Positions 1-7,137 of a stretch of DNA of 27,297 nt are shown piece after piece (position 1 is the stretch's first letter; every line of letters begins with the position of its first letter). This DNA is from Prorocentrum cordatum (taxonomy: Eukaryota; Sar; Dinophyceae; Prorocentrales; Prorocentraceae), in the NCBI GenBank assembly GCA_963575745.1, contig CAUYUJ010021038.1, forward strand, positions 118,603-145,899. Reading direction: 5' to 3'. The notes beneath the pieces are model-generated. The model did no database searches. It saw only the letters and a list, made by a program, of their open reading frames with translations, and was not told where the DNA came from. The position numbers and the translations under genes are program-made.

Positions 1-45
1 CGCCGCGGATTGAGAAGATCGCACGGGAGGATTCAGGGGCGCCGG

Positions 46-222
46 TAGTCACCACCCACCAAAACACCCCAACCCAACCCGGAGGCCTCAATGTGCCCTC
101 CATCTTCAGTGGGGGGGTGTCGTGGAACAGTGGAAAAACACGTGTGGAACCCGTACCCCCCCCCCCCAACCCGAAATTCGGGTCTTCGGGTTGGGTTGGG
201 GTGGTTTGGTAGGTAATCAGGT
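46..222. repeat. Foldback (inverted-repeat) element, about 177 bp
   Basis: Positions 59-81 and 187-209 are inverted repeats of each other, 22 of 23 bases matching (arms read CGGGTTGGGTTGGGGTG outward from the centre). Weaker complementarity continues to about 46 and 222. The loop of about 105 nt holds a run of G and a run of C but no credible gene. The shape is that of a small MITE-like or foldback element. No clear target duplication is visible, so the mobile origin is an inference. Confidence 0.5.
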
Positions 223-263
223 AGGGGGGGGGATAGGCTCAGGGGTCCGCGGCGGGGATTTAT

Positions 264-409
264 CCATGGCCACCGCCTGGGGAGTCGATCTTCGCGGACC
301 TCCACGGGCGGTGGATGTGGACAGTGCTCGGCCCCCGGGAGGCCGAGATGTAGCCATATCCACCGCCCGTTGGGGCACCATGGCGTCGGTTCCCATGCGG
401 TGGATATGG
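264..409. repeat. Four copies of a 13-mer in alternating orientation
   Basis: The 13-mer GCGGTGGATATGG or a near copy occurs at 264-276 (minus), 308-320 (plus), 354-366 (minus) and 397-409 (plus). Spacing is regular at 43-46 nt, so neighbouring copies can pair as stems. The copies differ by one or two bases. The pattern is direct observation; any role in RNA structure or protein binding is unknown. Confidence 0.55.
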
Positions 410-823
410 ATAAGTACACGCCTCGCAGGGGGGGGCGCATCGACCCCCAACCGCCCATTCATCGCCGATCGGGGCCTGACGGCCCCAGCCTGCCCAGGAA
501 GGTGCGGCTTCGCTGTCGGGGGGCTGTCGCCAATCTATGGGCTGTCGCCAATCTATAGGTCGATGTTTCCCCTCCTGAGCCAGTCCCCTGATGGCTTTCG
601 GGTCATAGCTCGGGCCTCTGACGGCCGTTCGGGGCGATCCGGGCACCTCCGGAACACCCACGGCGAGGCGCAGCCGCCGAAACGCACCCAGAGGCTTGAG
701 AGCCGACTAGAGCCACCCAGGACGTCCAAAAACCCCAAACCGATGTTCCTCCCCCCCTCCCCACTGAGCCAGTCCCCCTGAAGCGCTCTCAGGCGCTCCA
801 CCTCCCACCCCCAGCCTCTTGCT
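410..823. other. Stretch without recognisable gene; short tandem repeat
   Basis: This GC-rich stretch contains one perfect tandem duplication of 18 bp (GGGCTGTCGCCAATCTAT at 521-538 and 539-556). Open frames crossing it give low-complexity, Arg/Pro-rich translations with no recognisable motif, so I treat them as chance frames. Confidence 0.5.
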
Positions 824-951
824 TCTCCTCCTCCTCCCCCTCCTCCTCCTCCTCCTCCTCCTCATCCTCTACGCTCCTCCTCCTCCTCCTCCTCCTGCTC
901 CTCCTCCTCCTCCTTCTCCTCCTCCTCCTTCTCCTCCTCCTCGTCCTCCTC
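824..951. repeat. CTC trinucleotide microsatellite
   Basis: The tract is almost entirely CTC/TCC triplets, interrupted by CATCCTCTACG, CTG and CTT variants. It is pure pyrimidine over most of its length. Frames through it would read as poly-Leu, poly-Pro/Ser or poly-Glu/Gly depending on strand, so ORFs here are artefacts. Confidence 0.9.
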
Positions 952-1305
952 GGCAGCGTCTGGGAAAATCACATAGTGGAAGGAGTCCTGGTGCGCGTTG
1001 AGAGGGCTCCATATTTTGATATCTTGATCTCTCGATGTCGGGGCGGGGCCAGGCGGGGACTCGATACTTCGATATCTCGAGATCTCGAGCCCCCCACCTC
1101 CCCCGATATCCAGCATCTTGGGAAATCACCACCCGACCCCGTCCTCCTTCGGCGAACCTCGAAGCGGATCCATGCGTGAGGCGTGAGGGTCTGGGGGCCC
1201 GAGGTAAAACGAACGCACGTCATGATGTTTGTCGAGACCCCCTCCTCTCGAGTAGAGGATCGAACACGGCCCCAGATTTGATTGAGTTGTCCGTCGAATC
1301 TGCGG
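952..1305. other. Stretch without recognisable gene
   Basis: I see no gene here. Between 1013 and 1089 the sequence is unusually rich in GATATC, TCGA and CTCGAG words, including a perfect 14-bp palindrome CTCGAGATCTCGAG at 1076-1089. The remainder has no repeat or motif I recognise. Confidence 0.4.
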
Positions 1306-1353
1306 AACATGTATAATGCTCCGTAGATGTACGGAACATTATACCTGCATGTT
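1306..1353. other. Long hairpin with tetranucleotide loop
   Basis: TATAATGCTCCGTA (1312-1325) pairs with TACGGAACATTATA (1330-1343) at 13 of 14 positions around a 4-nt loop GATG. After a 4-nt bulge (1344-1347), AACATG (1306-1311) pairs with CATGTT (1348-1353), giving about 20 bp in all. The stem is AT-rich in a GC-rich setting. It could be a structured RNA or part of a small mobile element; no gene surrounds it. Confidence 0.6.
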
Positions 1354-1600
1354 AGTAGATCAGACGGAGACTCTAAGTTTGGGGTACATCAATTCTGTAG
1401 TCGATCCTCTATTCGGTCCTTCGCTTTCTCGCGGCGGGGATTGGCCCACCGTACTGCACGTCCGCGGCTATTCGCCCACCGTGCTGCACCCAGGATCGAA
1501 GACCTCTTCAGAACATCCAAACGGATGCCCAGATCTTCGCGGGCGAAGATCCATATACAGTACAGTCGAGCATTTGGTTAAGAAACCTCCTCCCGAACAG

Positions 1601-1710
1601 TTGGGTTGGCGTTTCTTAACCAGCTTGCAGGAAAGCTGGCTTAGTTTCTTGAGCACGTCCGCCCTTCCAGCGTCAACAATAGAAATGGGCCCAGGTTTGT
1701 TTCAAGAAAC
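1601..1710 (+). repeat. Dispersed repeat family, copy A
   Basis: This 110-nt segment aligns without gaps to 20538-20647. By eye about 85 of 110 bases agree, the best-preserved parts being around GCCCTTCC and TTGTTTCAAGA. Just upstream, GGTTAAGAAAC (1576-1586) and its complement GTTTCTTAACC (1611-1621) form a hairpin that overlaps the repeat. In one frame both copies read SALPAS and GLFQET, but both frames are short and the other copy has a stop, so I do not call a gene. Confidence 0.7.
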
Positions 1711-1820
1711 TTGAGGAAGCTGCCCCCATTTCGTAAGGTACAGCTTTCTTGGTCCTATCTTCGGCTGTACATTTCCTCCAGGGACGCGGGCCAGAGGGCG
1801 GCTGGACAGGTTATACCACG

Positions 1821-2001
1821 GGTTCGTGTCGTGTCGACCCGCGGCGTTGCTTCCTGACACCGCGGGGATCGTTAAACCTTGAGAAAGATCGGCCGTTTCC
1901 GAAACGTCAGATCGCTCAGCATCGACCGATTCTGGGTCGCTGGCGGCGTTCAACGTTGAACGCCGGCGGCGAGGTCGCCGCAGGTCGACACGACGCGAAC
2001 C
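1821..2001. repeat. MITE-like element: 26-bp terminal inverted repeats, central palindrome
   Basis: Positions 1821-1846 and 1976-2001 are inverted repeats agreeing at 24 of 26 bases (GGTTCGTGTCGTGTCGACCC at the left end). Between them lies a perfect 22-bp palindrome at 1944-1965 centred on CAACGTTG. The total of 181 bp and lack of a coding frame match a short non-autonomous DNA transposon, but I could not see a convincing target duplication. Confidence 0.5.
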
Positions 2002-2038
2002 TACTACTCAGAAGCCCTCGCGCCTTCTGAGAAGTTAT

Positions 2039-2115
2039 CTGTGTCTTCGGGCCAGGCTTAGACTTCTGAGCCTTCTGAGAAGGCCTTTTCCTTCTCACTG
2101 CCCCCCCTCGCTCGC
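2039..2115 (+). repeat. Dispersed CCTTCTGAGAAGG-type repeat, copy 1
   Basis: Positions 2068-2106 match the minus strand of 15489-15527 at 36 of 39 bases, and the end of the copy (about 2089-2114, ending in CCCTCGCTCG) matches a second partial copy at 15421-15453. A near-palindromic core CCTTCTGAGAAGG recurs within 2021-2083. No coding potential is recognised. Confidence 0.6.
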
Positions 2116-2351
2116 CGCCGATCCTCCTGGCTCCTGGTTCCTACAGCCCTCCCTAAAACCAAACGCAGTTTTGTAGTGCGGATCGACGCGCGAAGCGCGG
2201 TTCGCGGGGACAGATGTCTGTGCGTTTGCAGACGCAGTTTTTCGGCGCGAGCGCTGGATTTTTGGGTCCCTGTGGCGTCGCCACGTCGTGGGCAGAACTT
2301 GCGTTTGACTTCGAGGATGGATGTGGTGGCACGAGGGCCCTCCGGGCGCTG

Positions 2352-2450
2352 CCTCCCCCCCAGGGCCGGTCGGCCCTGGGGGGGGCCGGTCGGCCCTGGG
2401 GGGTTTGATCACACTAGGGCCAGGCAACCCCTGGAGCACCGCTCCAGGGG
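2352..2450. other. Cluster of GC-rich hairpins
   Basis: Around 2357-2402 the arms CCCAGGGCC and GGCCCTGGG flank the short spacer GGTC, and the CCGGTCGGCCCTGGGG unit is tandemly duplicated. At 2428-2450 CCCCTGGAGC and GCTCCAGGGG form a perfect 10-bp stem with a 3-nt loop. In bacteria this would look like a terminator; in a dinoflagellate the function is unknown. Confidence 0.5.
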
Positions 2451-2513
2451 CTGCCGGCTAGTGGGGGAGATAATTAGACGAAGTACGGAACAGCAGAGAG
2501 CATCCCGGATCGT

Positions 2514-2683
2514 TCCTCCTCCTTTCCCTTCTGCTCCTCGTCCTCCTCACCCTCCTCCTCCTCGTCCTCCTCTTCTTCCTCCTTTTCTGATTTCATCTCC
2601 TCCTTCTCATCATCCTTCTCCTTCCCCTCCTTCCCCTCCTCCTCTCCTCCTCCTCCTCCTCCTTCTCCTCCTTTGCCTCCTCG
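2514..2683. repeat. CTC/CTT pyrimidine microsatellite
   Basis: About 170 nt of near-continuous CTCCTC and CCTTCTC words. It generates a Glu/Gly-rich frame on the minus strand and Pro/Ser/Leu frames on the plus strand, none meaningful. Confidence 0.9.
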
Positions 2684-2740
2684 GCGCGCAGCTTCCAGCA
2701 CGGAGGCCTCAGCTCTTCTTTTGTGGAGGCTATGTTGAGT

Positions 2741-2997
2741 CGATATGTGTACACATATATATATATATGTACAGTACATAGATCTATTCATGTTCATACA
2801 TGGCTATCTGCCAGGCGGGGCTAGGACGAGGACAAATCCGTCCCAGAGCGTTCCGGAACGTTGATCCTTACCCGATTTGATCCGCGTCTTGGCTTCCGGT
2901 TAAGACACACATATCTATACATGTATTGATATGTGTGGTTATATACATCTCTATACACATATACATAGATATATACACATATGCATATGTATAGATC
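2741..2997. repeat. Two AT-rich dinucleotide islands
   Basis: Two tracts built from TATA, ACAT and GTAT words (2741-2803 and 2904-2997) stand out sharply from the GC-rich surroundings. Similar islands occur at 5535-5602, 14139-14215 and 25098-25180. Each contains imperfect ATATAT palindromes. The 100 nt between the two islands is GC-rich and featureless. Confidence 0.75.
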
Positions 2998-3533
2998 TGG
3001 GCCGTCAAAAAAACGGTTCGGGAGATGCATCATTGGACCAGAGGAAACCAAAGAAGACCTCTGCGCACTGGCCACGATCCTCCGCAGGCCCCCGAAAAGC
3101 ACGTGCTCCTCCTCCTCCTCATCATCATCATCCTCCTGCTCACCCGCCGCCTCCTCCTACTGAGTGCGCAGCTCCCCAGTATCTCCGTTGCGAATAACAC
3201 GATGGGGCCTTTTTCGAAATCCCAGGTCGGTTCTGACATATGTCCGCGGAGGGATGCGTGCGCAATGGGACAACGTCTCACTCTTCCAAGATCGGCGCAA
3301 TGGGAAGGGAAGCGTGGGTGAGGCAGGATGCCAGATGTGGCCTTGGAGCACCTGGCTTGAAACTCGCGTCCTCCAGCCCTCCCCCCTAGCGCGTGGGCCC
3401 AGACCCAGGGGGGCTCGGAGAGCAAGAGGGCCGTGACCCCACGCCTCCCTCCCTCCCATCACTGGATTCCTCTCCTCTCCTCGGCGCGTCGTCGTCGTGG
3501 ATGTGATCGCTGCCGTTGTCGTCGTCTTAGAAC
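2998..3533. other. Stretch without recognisable gene; short CTC/ATC tract
   Basis: A short CTCCTC plus ATCATC microsatellite lies at about 3107-3137. The rest is mixed sequence, with no motif or dispersed repeat that I can recognise. Overlapping frames on both strands are of similar length, which argues against any one being a gene. Confidence 0.4.
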
Positions 3534-3590
3534 GAGGAGGAGGAGGAGGAGGAGGAGGAGGAGGAGGAGGAGGAGGAGGAGGAGGAGGAG
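3534..3590. repeat. (GAG)19 perfect trinucleotide repeat
   Basis: An uninterrupted run of 19 GAG triplets. It is flanked by GTC-rich sequence and is the source of poly-Gly, poly-Arg and poly-Ser frames. Its perfection suggests recent expansion or active slippage. Confidence 0.95.
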
Positions 3591-4879
3591 AAGAACGACA
3601 ATCCAGCAAGCCGCGCGCGGACAACGAGGGGACCCGCGGGACCCCAGGGGCCCTCTCGGCGGGCGGCGGCGCGGCGGCACACGCGGACCAGATCGGGCAG
3701 CTTGCCAGGGGGCTTCCAGACGTCAGGGCGCCGCGAGGAAATCAAGTCGTGGCAGCAACGTGCGGCTTTCTCGCCGTCTCGGCCTCTGGGGGCGGGGGTC
3801 GGCCCTCGGGGCAAGCAAGAGGAGAGCCGCGACGACACACACACACACAGGCCCTGGAGTCGGGGTCGGGCGCCTGGGAGCCCCACGGCGACGGACTCCG
3901 AGCGGGAGTAGGGGTGGGGGCGCCGCTGGCAAGGCACGGGGTTGCACACAGGCAGCCCCCAGAGGTGCCCCCGGGGTCAGCCCCTGGGCCAAGGTAGCTG
4001 CGCTTCGAGATCCGCGGTCTGGGCCGAAGAGTTGCCCCTCTCCAGGGCGCCGCGCGAGAGCGCGACGGCAAGGGCGCCCCGCGCCGTGCGAAGGCCAAGG
4101 CCACGTGACCGAGCCGTGGGGCGCCGGGGGCCCCGGGGGGGCTGCCACTGCTGCCTGTGCGCAAGGACTCCCCCGCTTCCTCCCCTTGCGCCTGTGCTCT
4201 CTCCCGCCAGGCCGAGTCTGGAAATCGTGGCTCTCTGCCGCCCGTGCCATTGCCACGAATCTCGGCGACGGTTTTTCGGGGCCCTTTAGCATCTCGGGCC
4301 GGCTGCTGGTGGTATACGCCCTGTCCATGCAGCCTTGCCCCCCCCTGTTCCCCGTGTCGTTCCCCTCCCATCCCATGGAATGCTGGCTCGCCGCCCAGCT
4401 TCGGCGGCGCGCTGCAGGGGGGCAGGGCGGCGGGGGCTGCCTCGCGAGAAGGCGGGGGCCCTCTGAGAAGGGGCCAGGTCTTGGAGAAGTGACGTGTGAC
4501 ACCTTCTCGGCATGCCGCCCTGCGCCTCCCCTCGCCCTGCTCCCTCTCGCGCGCCGCCGAGCAAGTTCCGCTTCGGCGCGGCCACAGTTCTTCCGCCCGC
4601 TGCTGCGGAGCAAAGGCTCTGGAGCAGTGCAGGTCGCGCTGCGGCTCTAGCGAATCAACGCTCCCGGGAGTAGTGCCCACCGTCTGCACGCTTCCCGGGG
4701 CCCCAGAGATATGCTCTGCCAGTGCGTCCTGCAGCCGAGACGCTGCAACGCGGGCCACTCGGGGCTCGGGAGGGGCACTGGCGTCTGGGCCGGTCCAGAT
4801 CGGGGAGCCTGTTCGTGGTCGAGGCTCGCCGTGGCCAGAGAAGCCCCCTCGCTCCCTGTTCGGCGCTCCTGCTGGTAGC
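3591..4879. other. GC-rich stretch without supported gene
   Basis: All six frames carry long openings here, the longest on the minus strand running on to about 5499, but they overlap one another and translate to Pro/Arg/Ala/Gly/Ser-rich sequence with no domain. A short (AC)n run lies at 3833-3849. Stop codons are simply rare in such base composition. A real exon cannot be excluded without transcript data. Confidence 0.4.
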
Positions 4880-5060
4880 ACGAGGCCTGCGCCCTCCCTT
4901 CCTCCTTCCTCCTCTCTCCTCCACATCTCTCCTCCTCCTTCCTCCCTCCTGTCCTCCCTCCCTCCTTCTCTCCTCCTCCTTCCTCCCTCCTGTCCTCCAC
5001 ATCGCCCTCCTCTCCTCCCTCCCCTTCGCTCCTGCTCCTGCTCCCCGGGCCCATCCTCTG
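4880..5060. repeat. Pyrimidine tract with 41-nt tandem period
   Basis: CTCCTTCC-rich sequence in which 4926-4957 is repeated exactly at 4967-4998, a 41-nt period. The whole tract is nearly all C and T on the plus strand. Confidence 0.8.
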
Positions 5061-5534
5061 CCCCGGGAGGGATGGGGAGGCGGAGGGTCGAGGCAGGGAG
5101 GGAGGGGGGGAGGGGCGCGCTGGTGCTGTGTACGTCGGGTGCCCCGCCCGTCTTTACGGGGCCTGTCCTGCTGTTTTTCGTTCGCATGCTGGATGCATCT
5201 GGATCCACCTTTTTTATGTAGGAGGGGAGGGAGGAGGGAGGACGAGGAAGAGGACTGATGAGGGGGCTGCGCGAGGAGGGGGGGAGGGAGGTGTGGAGAG
5301 GGGTGAGGGAGGAGGGAAAGATGGTGGCATATGCAGGAGGAGACATGCAGTGAAGGAGGGGCCCTGCGAGAGAGGCAAGAGGACGGGCACGGGAGGGATG
5401 TAGGGAAAAATGGAAAAGAACGCACGTAGGAGGAAGAACAAGCTGTCGTGGGGAAGTCCCCCAGAAATCAGCAGCCGTGGGGGTCGACAGACAAGACACA
5501 GCATTGGGGGGATAAACGCAAGGGGCCTGGCGCG
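5061..5534. other. Purine-rich stretch without recognisable gene
   Basis: GGGAGG and GAGGAG words dominate 5070-5110 and 5220-5420 on the plus strand. The strand asymmetry is opposite to that of 4880-5060. No gene, RNA or mobile element is recognised. Confidence 0.4.
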
Positions 5535-5602
5535 ACTACATAACTATACATATCTACATATATATATATATAGATGTATATGTATATGTATGTATAAATA
5601 TG
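5535..5602. repeat. AT-rich island, quasi-palindromic
   Basis: A block of TATA/CATA/GTAT words in which 5549-5588 reads almost the same on both strands around a central TATATATATA. It belongs to the set of AT islands also seen near 2741, 2904, 14139 and 25098. Confidence 0.75.
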
Positions 5603-5639
5603 CAAGAGCGTGTTCTACTGCTGCTGGCGGAAAAGCGGG

Positions 5640-5775
5640 GGGGGGGTCACTGGGGGTTCCCAACCCGTCCCCCTCCCCTTCGAAAACGGGGGGGGTCACT
5701 ACCGGTTCGAAACTCCCCTCCCTCCCCCGTCCATCATGAAAGGGGGGGGGTCACTACCAGTTCGAACCCCCCCTC
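5640..5775. repeat. Degenerate 50-54 nt tandem repeat with GGTTCGAA core
   Basis: Three units can be lined up on the GTCACT word at 5646, 5696 and 5750. Each has a G-run, then GTCACTACCGGTTCGAA or a variant, then a C-run. The GTTCGAAAC and GTTCGAACC words fit the Pol III B-box pattern GWTCRANNC, but no A box or cloverleaf is visible, so I do not call a tRNA or SINE. Confidence 0.6.
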
Positions 5776-5805
5776 CTCGCCGCCAGCAAACGATTCCCGC
5801 TCTTC

Positions 5806-5853
5806 GGGACAGTAGGATAGTGGTGGGGATACTGGGACAGTGGTGGTGGGGAC
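5806..5853. repeat. Left part of GGGACAGTGG minisatellite with target duplication
   Basis: Units related to GGGACAGTGGTGG precede the LINE. The last 17 bases (ACAGTGGTGGTGGGGAC, 5837-5853) recur exactly at 12220-12236 on the other side of the element. The minisatellite continues to about 12343, so the LINE split it. The 17-mer contains an extra GTG relative to the other units, which supports duplication rather than ordinary unit similarity. Confidence 0.8.
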
Positions 5854-5874
5854 CCGTAGCCATTTTGGCTCAAG
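5854..5874 (+). other. Dinoflagellate spliced-leader sequence (SL relic), exact 21-nt core
   Basis: The bases from CCGTAGCC to GGCTCAAG are identical to positions 2-22 of the DinoSL that is trans-spliced to nuclear mRNAs in this group. The preceding base is C, whereas the first DinoSL base is normally A, G or T, and that C belongs to the target duplication. No splice donor follows CAAG (next bases are TTCC), so this is not an SL RNA gene but an SL copied into DNA from a processed mRNA. It forms the 5' end of the LINE. Confidence 0.93.
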
Positions 5875-6030
5875 TTCCAACGCTGCTCCCGACGTTGGAG
5901 CTTGACTGCAGCCAAGGGGGCGGCTCAAGGCCCCCGTGCTTTCAGATTTCTTTCCTGTGCTCACCCCCAGCGCCTGCCCAGGCTGGGTGAGCACGCGTTC
6001 TGGCACCTTCCCGTCGGCGGAGCTGTGTCC
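5875..6030 (+). promoter_or_regulatory. LINE 5' untranslated region with strong hairpin
   Basis: This leader lies between the SL and the first ATG used for ORF1. GTGCTCACCC (5957-5966) and GGGTGAGCAC (5985-5994) form a perfect 10-bp stem, extended by AGC/GCT inside. A smaller stem CCAACG/CGTTGG is at 5877-5882 and 5893-5898. The hairpin ends 36 nt before the ATG and might influence translation or particle assembly; that is inference. Confidence 0.55.
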
Positions 6031-7137
6031 ATGGGCTCGAGAGATGTCCTCTTGGGGCCGCGGAAGCCGCTGTGGGCTTGCACGAAATGCCACCGCTCTG
6101 GCAACTGGGCGTCTCGCATCAAATGTGCCTGCGGAGCGGCCGCGCCGCCATCAGTCCAGAAGAGTGCGAAGGCCGCCCATGAGCAGGTGGTCGCAGGTGG
6201 TGCCAACAAGGGTGCGCAGCCGAAGGGGCAGTGGAGCACGGGCAGTCCGCTCGACGCCACGCTCAAGAAGATCTTGGGGCGCCTGGAGGACCTCGAAAAG
6301 AAGTCGGCACCGTACACTTCGTCCTCGCCTCCCCCGCCGTGGAGGATGGAGGGCGACAGCGCAGGAGGATTGCCCCCGCCCGACGACCAGAAGGAGGCCA
6401 AGGAGAGACTGGCACACTGGCAGAGGGCGGCTCGCAACTCAGTCCACCAGGAAGACAGAATGCTGGCGGAGGAGATGGCCGCCAAGATTCACAAGGCCAT
6501 CAATGATGCGAAGCCGCCACATGTCCAGCAGCACAGCATCACCACCAGGCTTGAGAGGGCGAGGACCACTGCGACCACGCTCGAGACCAAGCTGGCCTCG
6601 GTCACGAAGGAGGTGGAGGAGGCGCGCAAGATGCTCGAGGAGCGCCTCAAGTCCGCCAGAGAGCCCCTGGTGGAGGCGCAGAGGCAGGTCGCAGCCCTCG
6701 AGCAGGAGGCCAAGGAGTGTTTCGCCAGGTCTCTGGCCAAGTCGGACGGGCCTGTCCTCAAGCTGGAGGAGCAGCAGCTGGGGTCGGCCTCGTTGGAGTT
6801 TCGCGAGTGGTTCCGCGAGCAGAAAGGTGACGAGAAGGCCTCCAAGCATCTCGAGGCCTTGTTCGGCATGCTCGAGGCTCAAGCGGTCGCTGCTCGCAAC
6901 GGTGCTGTCCCTCCTCCTGCGGTGCCAGGTGATGATGATGATGATGACATGGAGATTGACGAGGCCGACGAGCTGTCCCTCGAACAGGCTGCCGAGGCTC
7001 TACGGCAAGCCAAGGAGCGTGCGGCAGCCGCTGAGGGAGATGGAGTCGAAGCAGCGCGTGAGTTTCTCAGAGAGGCCAGGCGCAAACTACAGTCTCAGCT
7101 CCAGGCGGCTGCTGTCAAGAGACAGAAGCGGGGGTAG
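6031..7137 (+). CDS. LINE ORF1 protein: zinc ribbon, coiled coil, acidic and basic tail (368 aa)
   Basis: The frame is open upstream to 5902, but that codon is TTG; the first ATG is at 6031 and is chosen as start. Residues 15-35 carry a Cys4 finger, W-x-C-x2-C-x4-N-W-x5-C-x-C-G, close to the RanBP2-type zinc ribbon pattern and able in principle to bind RNA. Residues about 70-90 are a short Lys/Leu-rich helix. Residues about 171-235 are strongly heptad-like (many Leu, Glu, Lys, Arg), a probable coiled coil for multimerisation. Residues about 301-312 are a run of Asp plus Glu, followed by an Ala/Glu/Arg helix and a basic end (KRQKRG). LINE ORF1 proteins usually bind and package the element RNA; that role is inferred from position and architecture. 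ORF2 overlaps or follows immediately in the +1 frame. Confidence 0.8.
   Translation: MGSRDVLLGPRKPLWACTKCHRSGNWASRIKCACGAAAPPSVQKSAKAAHEQVVAGGANKGAQPKGQWSTGSPLDATLKKILGRLEDLEKKSAPYTSSSPPPPWRMEGDSAGGLPPPDDQKEAKERLAHWQRAARNSVHQEDRMLAEEMAAKIHKAINDAKPPHVQQHSITTRLERARTTATTLETKLASVTKEVEEARKMLEERLKSAREPLVEAQRQVAALEQEAKECFARSLAKSDGPVLKLEEQQLGSASLEFREWFREQKGDEKASKHLEALFGMLEAQAVAARNGAVPPPAVPGDDDDDDMEIDEADELSLEQAAEALRQAKERAAAAEGDGVEAAREFLREARRKLQSQLQAAAVKRQKRG

Noticed and set aside
3742-5499. 585-codon open frame on the minus strand
   Set aside because: Low-complexity Pro/Ser/Arg/Gly translation, overlapping long frames on both strands, crosses a pyrimidine microsatellite and a 41-nt tandem repeat; no domain.
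5696-5775. tRNA gene suggested by GGTTCGAA
   Set aside because: No acceptor or anticodon stem can be drawn, and the word sits in a tandem repeat.
5854-5874. SL RNA gene
   Set aside because: No GT donor follows CAAG, no Sm-site region is visible and the sequence runs straight into the LINE leader.
5906-5929. Second stacked leader after the LINE SL (AGCCA...GGCTCAAG)
   Set aside because: Only the ends resemble the leader; the middle differs in sequence and length, so chance is likelier.
5902-6030. Earlier ORF1 start
   Set aside because: The codon at 5902 is TTG and no ATG occurs in frame before 6031.
5936-7039. Extension of ORF2 upstream through ORF1
   Set aside because: This part is the +1 shadow of ORF1, Arg/Ser-rich with no motif; the ORF1 frame has the zinc ribbon and coiled coil.
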